Source of the DNA: an uncultured Ruminococcus sp.
GTDB lineage: Bacteria; Bacillota; Clostridia; Oscillospirales; Ruminococcaceae
Assembly (NCBI GenBank): GCA_900541495.1
Contig: UQKC01000009.1
Span: forward strand, 1-56,380
Reading direction: 5' to 3'
DNA: 56,380 nt
The translations under genes were made by a program, and so were the position numbers. Below the pieces are notes generated by a model that was not told where the DNA came from, ran no database searches, and saw only the letters and a program-made list of their open reading frames with translations. Shown one piece after another: positions 8,472-16,879 of this stretch; position 1 is the first letter of the stretch; each line of letters begins with the position of its first letter.

Positions 8472-8720
8472 ATGACACACTTCAATTCAACCGCTAAAAA
8501 ACTTCCGTCCTACGATTCCGAACGCTCGGGCATCACTCTTGTGAACTGCGCCCACCGCCGAAATATGCTCAAGCAGAAACTCTACGGTCTGGCTGCAACT
8601 ATCGTTCCGACTGCGGCTGTTCTCTTCGCCGAGGACGTTGAGCTTCTTCTGCTGTTTGTTCCCGTAGGTCTGTTCCTTATGTTCACAAAGCGCAGTGTTC
8701 TCACCTTTGAGCAGGAATAA
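8472..8720 (+). CDS. small membrane protein, 82 aa
   Basis: Unrecognised small protein. Residues 1-35 are hydrophilic and basic; residues 38-72 contain two closely spaced hydrophobic segments rich in Leu/Val that could form a helical hairpin in the membrane; the C-terminus is short and charged. The start was set at 8472, where the AAAAGGGGAAAT ribosome binding site has normal spacing, rather than at an upstream in-frame ATG without one. A perfect consensus promoter lies 83 bases upstream, so it is probably well expressed, perhaps under a repressor. Monocistronic; a MITE-like element follows the stop codon by three bases. Confidence 0.75.
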   Translation: MTHFNSTAKKLPSYDSERSGITLVNCAHRRNMLKQKLYGLAATIVPTAAVLFAEDVELLLLFVPVGLFLMFTKRSVLTFEQE

Positions 8721-8723
8721 TAC

Positions 8724-8854
8724 TAAGGAAGCGCTGATTAATACGTTTTTGCCATTTTTTAAAATGTTTATGTCAAATTGACATTAAAGGCGTAAACTCG
8801 TACATTTCTCAAAATGGCAAAACGAACGCTTCGCTTTAATCAGCTTTTTCCTAA
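8724..8854 (+). mobile_element. MITE-like repeat, family TAAGGAAACGCTGATTAA, copy A
   Basis: A 131-bp element with terminal inverted repeats TAAGGAAGCGCTGATTAA and TTAATCAGCTTTTTCCTAA, an internal palindrome TGTCAAATTGACA and internal inverted arms around TTGCCATTTT / AAAATGGCAA, so the whole element can fold. Near-identical copies lie at 16658-16788, 28454-28570 (shortened) and 29981-30111 (inverted). Confidence 0.8.
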
Positions 8855-8873
8855 TTTTTAATCAAAGTGTAGA

Positions 8874-8964
8874 CAAAAAATCGGCGCAAAAGCCATTTAA
8901 ACCTGTTTTCAACATCAAGCTGTTACAACAGCTACGAGCTTTTGCTTGATTTTTTGTACACTTT
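8874..8964. repeat. long imperfect inverted repeat
   Basis: AAAGTGTAGACAAAAAATC at left pairs with GATTTTTTGTACACTTT at right, and the inner CGCAAAAGC pairs with GCTTTTGC. Its arms resemble those of the 18815-18916 palindrome and a shorter dyad at 10931-10969, so it belongs to a dispersed hairpin family. Confidence 0.55.
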
Positions 8965-9088
8965 CAGTTTGAAAATTAGTATAAATTACCACAGTATTGA
9001 TGATTGACAATGTTTTTCACATCTGCTAAAATTATATCATAAAATGTTCCTTTTTAAAAGACCATACATATAATTTCAGGAAATCGAT

Positions 9089-10219
9089 ATGAAAAAAGCC
9101 TTGTCAAAAAAATATCTTGTGCAATATATCATCATTGCGGTCATACTTGCGGTCTGCGCCGTGCTGTGCGCTGTTTCGCGCCGATATGCGGCGTTTGCGG
9201 ACAGCTACCGCGATAATGTTTTTTTGAAACTGCAAGCTGTTTTCGGCAGGATAAGCGGTGTTTTGCCGTTTTCGCTCGGCGAACTGATGATAGCGATAGC
9301 CGTGTCAGGCGCAATTTCGCTTATCGCGGTGTACATAGTTCTTATGATACGTAAAAAAGGAAAACGCGGAAAAATTTCCGCTGTCTGCTCGCTCATCGTC
9401 CTGTGGATAGTCACATTCGTGATGCTGACCGAAACACTCAACTGCTTTATAATGTACCGATGCAGCAGTTTCGCATCGGTTTATGGCATCGGCGAAGAAA
9501 AATTCACCGCTGATAAGCTTTACTCGCTCGCAATGACAATAACCGAAAAATGCAACGAAGCCGAGGCGCTTATCAAGCGCGATGGGAACGGAAATATGCT
9601 CATCACCTGCGATGTTTACGCCGAAACAAAGGCGGCAATGCAGAATATTTCGTCCGAATATCCGACACTCTCGGGATATTATCCCGACCCGAAAGGAATT
9701 TTATGCTCGGGCGTGATGACGCGCTTCGACCTGCTTGGGATATATTTCCCGTTCAGCCTTGAAGCGAACTACAATAAAGATATGTATAACTCCGAGCTGC
9801 CCGAAACAATATGCCACGAGTTTGCACACCTCAAAGGCTGGATAAAGGAGGACGAAGCGAACTTTATCGCGTTCCGTGCCTGCATCGACAGCGGCTCGCC
9901 CGAGCTTGTCTACTCGGGATATATGTCCGCGCTGTCCTATCTGCGTTCAAAGGTCTACCGCGAAGCTTCTATCTCCGATGAGGACAAAGCCGCGCTTTTC
10001 TCTGCGGCGAACGACAACGTTGTTCACGACCTTGTTGAGAAAGGCAGGATATTCCGCGAGGCAAAGGAAACCAAGCTCGGCACGGCAATGTCTGTTGCTT
10101 CCGACAAAGCAATGGAAACGAGCCTGCGGCTCAACGGTGTTTCGGACGGCGTAAAGTCCTACGGACGATTCATTGATCTGCTTCTCAACTATTACTGCGG
10201 CGATAATTCTAATGCGTAA
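9089..10219 (+). CDS. DUF3810-type membrane metallopeptidase-like protein
   Basis: 376 aa with three N-terminal hydrophobic segments (about 11-29, 63-87 and 98-120) followed by a large extracytoplasmic domain. That domain carries a zinc-peptidase signature HEFAH (243-247) in CHEFAHLKGW, with a downstream EDEANF (254-259) placed like the third zinc ligand. This matches the DUF3810 family as I know it. Substrate and peptidase activity are unproven for the family. A weak purine-rich stretch precedes the ATG. It is a single gene flanked by repeat elements on both sides. Confidence 0.85.
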   Translation: MKKALSKKYLVQYIIIAVILAVCAVLCAVSRRYAAFADSYRDNVFLKLQAVFGRISGVLPFSLGELMIAIAVSGAISLIAVYIVLMIRKKGKRGKISAVCSLIVLWIVTFVMLTETLNCFIMYRCSSFASVYGIGEEKFTADKLYSLAMTITEKCNEAEALIKRDGNGNMLITCDVYAETKAAMQNISSEYPTLSGYYPDPKGILCSGVMTRFDLLGIYFPFSLEANYNKDMYNSELPETICHEFAHLKGWIKEDEANFIAFRACIDSGSPELVYSGYMSALSYLRSKVYREASISDEDKAALFSAANDNVVHDLVEKGRIFREAKETKLGTAMSVASDKAMETSLRLNGVSDGVKSYGRFIDLLLNYYCGDNSNA

Positions 10220-10500
10220 TTATTTTTGTTTCGTAAATTTGCGGCAAAATATCTTGTTCCGCCTAGGCGGATTCCATATCCGACCGTCGAAATCTTGAAT
10301 TTTCTGTAGGGACGGCAATTTTCAGCGACAATTATTTACAAAGAAAATACCCTTGTTTTCAACGAATAAAAAACGTTGAAAACAAGGGTATTCGTTTATT
10401 GTGAAACACCTTGCGGCGCGGGACGGGTGACCCGTCCCCTACGGAAAAAGGTTTTTGCCGCAAATTTGCGGAGCAAAATAATCCCGAATTCCGAATTTAT
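10220..10500. repeat. nested palindromic spacer, copy 2
   Basis: After the DUF3810 gene comes GCGTAATTATTTTTGTTTCG with REP-like motifs at left (GGCGGATTCCATATCCG). A central hairpin lies at 10346-10392. At right follow CCTTGCGGCGCGGGACGGGT, the mirrored GACCCGTCCCCTACGG, then GCAAATTTGCGGAGCAAAAT and an ATTCCGAATT end. The layout is the same as copy 1 but the core hairpin has a different sequence. Confidence 0.7.
10346..10392 (+). terminator. terminator hairpin in spacer copy 2
   Basis: Perfect 19-base arms AATACCCTTGTTTTCAACG (10346-10364) and CGTTGAAAACAAGGGTATT (10374-10392) with a nine-base A-rich loop. It probably ends the DUF3810 transcript. Confidence 0.7.
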
Positions 10501-10504
10501 TTGA

Positions 10505-10687
10505 AAAACTCTTTATGCGATCCCGCAGGAAAGAAAAGCTGCCATAAAATATATGCCGAGGATCAACGCTGTTGATGACAGCTTCAAATCGACATTCTAT
10601 GATATTGCAAACGGTGATATCACAACTCCCGAAGAGGCTCAGGCTCATTTTGAGCAGCTCCTCAGCACCGTAACGCCTGTGGAATGA
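10505..10687 (+). pseudogene. C-terminal fragment, solute-binding-protein-like
   Basis: A 60-codon frame with no usable start, directly abutting the end of a palindromic spacer. It reads KTLYAIPQERKAAIKYMPRI, then a segment containing STFYDIANGDITTPEEAQ, and ends LLSTVTPVE before TGA at 10685. The style (YDIANGDITTPEEAQAHFEQ-like end) suggests the tail of an ABC-transporter extracellular solute-binding protein, judged by eye only. The rest of the gene is missing. Confidence 0.45.
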
Positions 10688-11105
10688 AAAAATAACAGAA
10701 TAAAATGTTTGTCAAACCTTAAACGATATCGTCGATTTATAGAAAATTCATATATAGGCTATTGTGTATTTACATTAAAAAATGCATATTGCAGTATAAT
10801 AAAAGAATAAAGTTGTTACTTTTATTTCCAACAAAATGAAATGATTTTTTTCAAAATCCTGTTTTATTGTCAGCTTCAAGCGGTCACATTAGCTGATGAG
10901 TAGCATAATTCGATCAAGATCAAATCGTTTATACTGATTTTTGTCTACACTTTGATCAAAAATCAGTATTATGCTGTCTGAACCCGATCGGAGAACGTTT
11001 TCGCTGTTTATTTTCACACAGTACAGCAAATGTCCATTTCTCAGCAAATCTCAGCATCCGCAAAGAAGCATTCGTATTTACAGAAAAAAGGAGAAATGAT
11101 CAACG
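10688..11105. other. long AT-rich leader upstream of the cyclic-di-GMP cluster
   Basis: 418 bases without a gene. A TATAAT at 10795-10800 is a possible -10 with no good -35. A 12-base dyad ATACTGATTTTT (10931-10942) / AAAAATCAGTAT (10958-10969) lies between it and the first gene, making an attenuator or protein-binding site possible. I looked for the conserved core of cyclic-di-GMP riboswitches and did not find it. Confidence 0.4.
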
Positions 11106-13064
11106 ATGTGTTCTGATTTTCAATTGACAATGAAACAAGCGCTTGAAGAGGTCGAGCGGTACAAGAAGGTCTTTACATCGGTATTTATGCTGGACGAAGA
11201 ATCTGTCGGCAGCGGAGAATCCGCGCAGATAAGAAGAGAAATGCAGACAGACCACAGATTTACGGACAAGCTCATAGATACTGTTATCGAGGTATGCCGT
11301 GCTGCGCTCACAGGCGAAGCTGTGCTTTCAAAGCTTGTTTTTTCCGATACTGAGATCTACCAGATCACTGCAATATATATCACCGCGGACGGCAAACCGT
11401 ATATAATCGGTATGGTAAAGTCCATCGATCCGAGCGACAGCCTCGTGCTTGACGGCGAAACTCACAGCGGTTTTGCAGGAAAATTGGCATCATATCACGA
11501 AAAAATGTATAAAGATATCCTCACGAATGTATATAACAGACGTTATTATGAGGAACAGCTCAAATCCAACCGTATGTCAGCAGGTGTTGCGGTCATTGAC
11601 CTTGACGGCTTTGACCTTTATAACAGCACCTACGGTCACGATACGGGAGATCTTGTGCTTGCGTCGGTTGCCGCAACGATAGAGGACTGCATCTCGCCCG
11701 ATGATACGCTTATCCGTTACGGCGGAGATGAATTCCTGCTCATTATTCCCGAAGCTAACGAAGAAGCTTTCACGGGAATACTCGAAAATATCAGAGAGCG
11801 CATCAAGACCGCCAATGTCCCGAATTATTCGTGGATACATATCACGGCAAGCATCGGCGGACTTATCTCGGACGGCGAATCGCTCGGAAATTCCGTTCTT
11901 ACAGCGGAAAGCCTTATGCTCCGTTCGAAGAACCGCAAGGATATCGTTCTTACAGATAAATCAAACGATTCATCTATCCTCGAGGGCAAGCCCGAAGTGC
12001 TTATCGTTGACGATTCGGAGATGAACCGAGAGATACTTTCCGAAATGCTCGGAAGTGAATATAAAATAACCGAAGCCGAGAATGGCGAGGAGTGTATGGC
12101 TGCACTCAAACAGCGCGGAACGGGCATCTCGCTCATTCTTCTCGATATCGTGATGCCTGTTGCGGACGGATTCGATGTGCTCGATTATATGACCTCAACG
12201 AACAGGATAGAGGATATCCCCGTAATTATGATCTCGAGCGAAAACTCCGAGGCGACTATCAGAAAGGCGTATGAGCTCGGTGTTTCCGACTATATAAGCC
12301 GTCCTTTCGACTCAAGAGTTGTCTGCCAGCGTGTTGCGAACACGATAAAGCTTTACTCGAAGCAGAAAAACCTCACCAAACTCGTTACCGAGCAGGTAAA
12401 CGAAAAGGAAAAGAACAACCGGATGATGATCCGTATCCTCAGCCAGATCGTTGAATTCCGAAACGGCGAGAGCGGAAGCCACGTTCTTCATATCGAAAAG
12501 CTCACCGAGATGCTCATGAAGCAGCTTCTCCGCAAAACGGACAAGTATCAGATCGATCCGCAGATGCAGGAGCTTATCCCGACAGCTTCGGCGCTCCACG
12601 ATATCGGCAAGATCGGCATCGAGGAAAAGATACTCAACAAGCCGGGCAAGCTCACTCCCGAGGAATTCGAGATAATGAAGAAGCACTCGGTCATCGGTGA
12701 ATCTATCCTCACCAGCACTGCTGCAAATCTGAACGAACCGCTGATAAAGGTCGCAAGCCAGATATGCAGGTGGCACCACGAAAGATACGACGGAAGAGGC
12801 TATCCTGACGGACTTAAAGGGGACGAGATACCCATTTCGGCTCAGATAGTTTCACTCGCAGATGTTTATGACGCTCTCACAAGCGAGCGTGTTTATAAGA
12901 AAGCATTTTCTCACGAAAAAACAATGGAAATGATACAGGCAGGTCAGTGCGGCGTGTTCAATCCGATACTCATCGAATGTCTTGTTGATATCCAGGAAGA
13001 TGTAAAGAGAGAGCTGCTTTCCGACAAAGCAGGGGAACCGCAGCCCATCGGACTCGGACTCTGA
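11106..13064 (+). CDS. GGDEF-REC-HD-GYP cyclic-di-GMP turnover protein
   Basis: 652 aa, no membrane segment. N-terminal region (1-130) of unknown fold, then a diguanylate cyclase domain with DLDGFDLYNSTYGHDTGD (165-182) and an intact GGDEF (206-210); the inhibitory RxxD site is degenerate (SPDD). A receiver domain follows (about 297-415) with acidic pair D302-D303, phosphoacceptor D347 in LLDIVMP, and Arg399 where Lys is usual. The C-terminal HD-GYP phosphodiesterase has HD at 498-499 and GYP at 565-567 in DGRGYPDGLKGDE. Both opposing activities look catalytically competent, with a receiver between them that could set the balance. Start ATG follows AAAGGAG. First gene of a four-gene co-directional set. 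Confidence 0.95.
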   Translation: MCSDFQLTMKQALEEVERYKKVFTSVFMLDEESVGSGESAQIRREMQTDHRFTDKLIDTVIEVCRAALTGEAVLSKLVFSDTEIYQITAIYITADGKPYIIGMVKSIDPSDSLVLDGETHSGFAGKLASYHEKMYKDILTNVYNRRYYEEQLKSNRMSAGVAVIDLDGFDLYNSTYGHDTGDLVLASVAATIEDCISPDDTLIRYGGDEFLLIIPEANEEAFTGILENIRERIKTANVPNYSWIHITASIGGLISDGESLGNSVLTAESLMLRSKNRKDIVLTDKSNDSSILEGKPEVLIVDDSEMNREILSEMLGSEYKITEAENGEECMAALKQRGTGISLILLDIVMPVADGFDVLDYMTSTNRIEDIPVIMISSENSEATIRKAYELGVSDYISRPFDSRVVCQRVANTIKLYSKQKNLTKLVTEQVNEKEKNNRMMIRILSQIVEFRNGESGSHVLHIEKLTEMLMKQLLRKTDKYQIDPQMQELIPTASALHDIGKIGIEEKILNKPGKLTPEEFEIMKKHSVIGESILTSTAANLNEPLIKVASQICRWHHERYDGRGYPDGLKGDEIPISAQIVSLADVYDALTSERVYKKAFSHEKTMEMIQAGQCGVFNPILIECLVDIQEDVKRELLSDKAGEPQPIGLGL

Positions 13065-13065
13065 C

Positions 13066-13266
13066 TTAAGGTCACCTCTAAAAACCACCGGCTAAAGCCT
13101 TAGCACCTCATCTGCTTGCAGATTTTACGTCATCTTGCACATAAATTTCTTGACATACGGCATGTATGCAAATTCTTGCTTTGCAATAATTGCGAAACTT
13201 CTATACAATCTGACAAAAAATCTGACTGCGCATCTGAGGCACTATGGTTTTTAGATGCGACCTTAA
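13066..13266 (+). mobile_element. MITE-like repeat, family TTAAGGTC, full copy
   Basis: A 201-bp element with terminal inverted repeats TTAAGGTCACCTCTAAAAAC and, at the right end, TTTTTAGATGCGACCTTAA (nearly complementary). It lies one base after the stop of the GGDEF gene and 17 bases before the Hpt gene, inside the presumed operon. The truncated copy at 1316-1463 is in opposite orientation. Confidence 0.75.
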
Positions 13267-13283
13267 TTTAAAGGAGAAAACTA

Positions 13284-13643
13284 ATGGATATCAGGGAATG
13301 CTATGCAGAGATGAACGCCGATTTTGAAGAGGTGGCAAGAAGATTCGGAAGTGAGGCTATGGTGAAGAAGTTCGCTGTCAAGTTCCTCAAGGATTCTTCT
13401 TATGAGAATTTATGCAAAGGACTTGCCGAAAAAAACGGAGAGGAAGCTTTCCGTGCGGCTCATACACTCAAAGGAACGTGTGCAAATCTCGGCTTCAGCG
13501 CTCTTTACGCAGTTTCGGCTGAGCTTACCGAAAAGCTCAGGGGAAGAAGCACCGAGGGTTCGGAGGAGCTTTTTGAAAAGGTAAAGGAACAGTACGACAT
13601 AACTATCGCTGCTTTGAGCAAGTTTGAAAGTGAAAATGGCTAA
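13284..13643 (+). CDS. stand-alone Hpt phosphotransfer protein, 119 aa
   Basis: A four-helix-bundle Hpt domain and nothing else. The phosphorylatable histidine is His60 in AAHTLKGTCANLG (58-70), the family signature. Such proteins relay phosphate between the receiver of a hybrid kinase and a final receiver. In this window the possible donor is the hybrid kinase at 3775-5691 and the possible acceptor is the receiver of the GGDEF-REC-HD-GYP protein; both are inference. RBS AAAGGAG at normal spacing. It is separated from the upstream gene only by a MITE-like element and is followed after 43 bases by the FapA-like gene. Confidence 0.92.
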   Translation: MDIRECYAEMNADFEEVARRFGSEAMVKKFAVKFLKDSSYENLCKGLAEKNGEEAFRAAHTLKGTCANLGFSALYAVSAELTEKLRGRSTEGSEELFEKVKEQYDITIAALSKFESENG

Positions 13644-13686
13644 GGTCTGACGATCGATAGTGACTTAACAGAGGAGGGTATCCGAA

Positions 13687-15549
13687 ATGATGGACGTTTT
13701 ATTCGAGGATGAACTGAAAGAGCTTCTTGCGAAATGCGAGAACATTGTTCCCGAGGAGAACTATGTTGTCGATGAATGTACAAAGGAGCGTGACAGGGAG
13801 TTCGAGCTTGCGAAAAAAAGCGGCGTTGACCTTTCGCAGTATGAAAGCAACGAATACACGGGCTTCCAGCTCCACGAGATACGCCTCGGACTGGAAAGCA
13901 AGGTCAATGTCAAGCTTTATGACGACATTGCTTTCTCTTGGGAGCAGATGCGCCAGATAAGAAAAGGTCTTGAAGAGGGTGTCGATGTTTCCGTATACGC
14001 GGACGCACTCTATTCGGACGCACAGATGCGCGAGATACGCCTCGGACTTGCAGACGGACTGCCTGCTGACACCTATGCAAACCTCGTCTACAGCAGGACG
14101 GATATGCACAGGAAAAGAACGGAGCTTTTCGCCGACAAGTATTATCTTGATCCGCAAAGCTTCGGCAGAAAGATAACGGACGCTGAAACGGGTACGGTCA
14201 TTCGCTTCGGCGATGATCTTTTATCGGCTTACGCCACACTCCCAAAGGATAATAAATTAAGCAAAAATGCGATCTATGCCATGCTTGAAGATAATGATAT
14301 CGAGTATGGATTTATAGATGAAAATATAGAGCTCCTTGCCGAAAAGGGCAGCGAAGCGGGCGAGGTCCTCATAGCAAGGGGCGTGCAGCTTGAAAAGGGC
14401 TGCGACGGCAGCTATGATATGAAGTGGAGAAAATACGAACCGCCTACACCGTATGAGCGCACGGACGGAACTATGGACTTCGCGACCGTCGATTTCGTCG
14501 ATATGGTAAAAACGGGTCAGCCCGTTGCAATATATACGCCTGCGGTAAAGGGCGTTGACGGCAGAACGGTCACGGGACTTATAATCGAGGAAAAATCGGG
14601 CAAAGACCTGCCTAAGCTTACGGGCAAGTTCCTTGCGGTGCGTCCCGACGGCGTTACTTATGTTGCGAAAAAAGACGGCTACATAATCTTCGATGAAAAC
14701 AAATACAGGATAGATATTCAGGACGTTCTTGTCATAAACGGAAACATCAACCGACTTTACGGAAATGTTTTCTATGACGGAACGGTAAGAGTAAACGGAA
14801 ACGTCGGCGAGGGTACGATAATAAGCGCAAAGGGCGATGTTATCGTTACGGGATATGTCCAAAGCTCGTATATCTCCGCCGGAAACAAGGTAGTTGCTAT
14901 CGGCGGAATAAACGCGAACGATTCGGGATATATTTGTGCGCAGGGCGGAATTTACGCTGAATATATCGAAAGCTCCAACATCTTTGCAGGAGAAGAGGTT
15001 CAGGCGAACTATATTCTCAACAGCAATGTTATGGCAGGAACGGAGATCGTTGTCAAAGGCTCAAAGGGCGTTGTCTGCGGCGGAACTCTTTCCGCTGGCT
15101 ACAAGGTCAGCGTTCAGACGATCGGAAACCGAGGCTTCGTAAAGACTGTCGTTGTTGTTGGCAAGAATGCTTCGATGAGCGAGCGCGTCAATGCCGCAAA
15201 ATCCTTCAAGGCAGAGATAGAGCGCGATATCAACACTCTAAAAAAGGGTGAGGAGTACCTCAGGCACACAGTTCCTGCGGATCAGCTCCCTGCAAATGAT
15301 ATGTATATAAAGCTCGGCATCGCCGTTCAGATGAAAGAACAGTCGCTCAAGCGCGTGAACGATGATATTGACGAGGTCGAAAGCTGGATACAAAACTCCG
15401 ACCGTGCATCGGTGAATGTTTTCGGCACGGCTTATCCGAATACGGAGATAAATATAAACGAAGTTACCCGTCTGCTCGATTCAAATATGTTCAATGTGTC
15501 ATTTATCCAGACGGACAATGTAATTATAACGAAACAATGCGGCAGATAA
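13687..15549 (+). CDS. FapA/DUF342-family protein with N-terminal repeats, 620 aa
   Basis: Residues about 45-150 hold three to four degenerate repeats of about 25 residues of the form F-x-x-x-QM-x-x-IRxGLxxGVDVxxYA (for example WEQMRQIRKGLEEGVDVSVY at 85-104). The middle and C-terminal half is the DUF342/FapA beta-helical region with regular Gly/Asn-rich rungs (VLVINGNINRLYGNVFYDG and onwards), then a helical tail around 500-580. FapA-type proteins are linked to flagella or cell-surface assembly in some bacteria, but biochemical function is not established. GAGGAGGG ribosome binding site before a double ATG. No flagellar genes are visible here. Confidence 0.85.
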   Translation: MMDVLFEDELKELLAKCENIVPEENYVVDECTKERDREFELAKKSGVDLSQYESNEYTGFQLHEIRLGLESKVNVKLYDDIAFSWEQMRQIRKGLEEGVDVSVYADALYSDAQMREIRLGLADGLPADTYANLVYSRTDMHRKRTELFADKYYLDPQSFGRKITDAETGTVIRFGDDLLSAYATLPKDNKLSKNAIYAMLEDNDIEYGFIDENIELLAEKGSEAGEVLIARGVQLEKGCDGSYDMKWRKYEPPTPYERTDGTMDFATVDFVDMVKTGQPVAIYTPAVKGVDGRTVTGLIIEEKSGKDLPKLTGKFLAVRPDGVTYVAKKDGYIIFDENKYRIDIQDVLVINGNINRLYGNVFYDGTVRVNGNVGEGTIISAKGDVIVTGYVQSSYISAGNKVVAIGGINANDSGYICAQGGIYAEYIESSNIFAGEEVQANYILNSNVMAGTEIVVKGSKGVVCGGTLSAGYKVSVQTIGNRGFVKTVVVVGKNASMSERVNAAKSFKAEIERDINTLKKGEEYLRHTVPADQLPANDMYIKLGIAVQMKEQSLKRVNDDIDEVESWIQNSDRASVNVFGTAYPNTEININEVTRLLDSNMFNVSFIQTDNVIITKQCGR

Positions 15550-15574
15550 AGGCCTGTTGTGTGAGGTGACTGAA

Positions 15575-16660
15575 ATGAAAAGAAATACGATAGTCATTGT
15601 TGAAGATGACAGCACATCGAGAGATTTTTTTGCGAATATGTTTATGGGAAAATACAAGGTCGCTGCGCTCGCAACGGGCAAGGAAGCGCTCCAGTATCTC
15701 ATCGTGAACTATAAAACTATCGCGATAATGCTTCTGAAGCTTGAACTCCCGATAGTTGACGGAAAGACCCTGCTCAAAGCGATGAGCAGCAAGGGAATGC
15801 TCGACAAGATGCCTGTTATCGTGCTTTCCGATACGAACAAGACCGAGGACGCTATCGAGTGCTATCAGCTCGGTGCGGTGGACTTCATCTCAAAGCCGTT
15901 CGTTGAGGAGATCGTCCGCAGGCGTGTTGAAAACATCGTTGAGCTTTATATGAGCAAAAAGGCACTCGAGCGGAAGATAGACGTTCAGACCGAGCAGATA
16001 AGGGATCAGAACGTGAAGCTCGAATATTTCAACGAAAAGCTCATCGAAACGCTCAGCAATATCGTCGAGTTCCGTAACCTCGAATCGACGGCGCACGTTC
16101 GCAACATCAAGAACATCACGCGCATAATCGCTGAATGTATAAAAGAAAATTACCCGATCTACAACCTCACGGACGAGGAGATCGACATTATTGTTCAGGC
16201 TTCGGCGCTTCACGATATAGGAAAAATATGTATTCCCGACAATATCCTGCTCAAAGCGGGCCGCCTTTCCGAAAAGGAATTTGAACTGATAAAATCACAT
16301 ACAACAAAGGGCTGTGAGATCCTTGCGCAGATGCAGGATATCCAGGACGAGAAATACTCCGAAGCGAGCCGCCGGATATGCCGCCACCACCACGAAAAAT
16401 ATGACGGAAGCGGATATCCCGATGGTCTGAAAGGCGATGAGATACCGCTTTCCGCTCAGATCGTTTCTATCGCCGATGTTTATGATTCGCTCGTCAGCAA
16501 GCGTGTTTATAAGAACGCTTATGATGTAACGAAAGCATACAATATGATAATGGACGGAGAATGCGGCGCATTTTCATCTGTTATTCTTGACTGCCTTTCC
16601 AAGAGCAGAGAAAAGCTTGAAGCATTGTATGCTCTCTCGGGTCAGCAGGTACAGAACTAA
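15575..16660 (+). CDS. degenerate REC plus HD-GYP phosphodiesterase, 361 aa
   Basis: Cytoplasmic protein with an N-terminal receiver-like domain (1-125), a coiled-coil linker (about 127-160) and an HD-GYP domain that should hydrolyse cyclic-di-GMP (HD 213-214 in ALHDIGK, GYP 280-282 in GSGYPDGLKGDE). The receiver keeps the acidic pair and Lys107, but the phosphoacceptor position reads LLKLELP, with Lys55 in place of Asp, so it cannot be phosphorylated in the usual way. ATG at 15575 with GAGGTGA five bases upstream is preferred over an upstream TTG. The stop codon TAA is the first three bases of a MITE-like element, so the C-terminus may have been set by its insertion. Confidence 0.93.
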   Translation: MKRNTIVIVEDDSTSRDFFANMFMGKYKVAALATGKEALQYLIVNYKTIAIMLLKLELPIVDGKTLLKAMSSKGMLDKMPVIVLSDTNKTEDAIECYQLGAVDFISKPFVEEIVRRRVENIVELYMSKKALERKIDVQTEQIRDQNVKLEYFNEKLIETLSNIVEFRNLESTAHVRNIKNITRIIAECIKENYPIYNLTDEEIDIIVQASALHDIGKICIPDNILLKAGRLSEKEFELIKSHTTKGCEILAQMQDIQDEKYSEASRRICRHHHEKYDGSGYPDGLKGDEIPLSAQIVSIADVYDSLVSKRVYKNAYDVTKAYNMIMDGECGAFSSVILDCLSKSREKLEALYALSGQQVQN

Positions 16661-16788
16661 GGAAACGCTGATTAATACGTTTTTGCCATTTTTCAAAATG
16701 TTTATGTCAAATTGACATTAAAGGCGTAAACTCGTACATTTCTCAAAATGGCAAAACGAACGCTTCGCTTTAATCAGCTTTTTCCTAA
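16658..16788 (+). mobile_element. MITE-like repeat, family TAAGGAAACGCTGATTAA, copy B
   Basis: 131 bp, almost identical to copy A. It supplies the stop codon of the upstream HD-GYP gene and directly abuts a remnant of the TCTCTAAAAACC family (16789-16830), which has the left inner part (ACGGCAAATTTTC) joined to the right end (TTTAGAGAACCCC). Confidence 0.8.
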
Positions 16789-16879
16789 AACCTGACTTAC
16801 GGCAAATTTTCGTTTTTTTAGAGAACCCCTTTGAAAATATATTATCCCAAAGCTTTAAAATTATTCCAAGGAGAAAAAA

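Noticed and set aside
10688..11105. Possible cyclic-di-GMP riboswitch before the GGDEF gene
   Set aside because: The conserved core and tetraloop-receptor sequences of the known classes were not found by eye; only a simple dyad is present.
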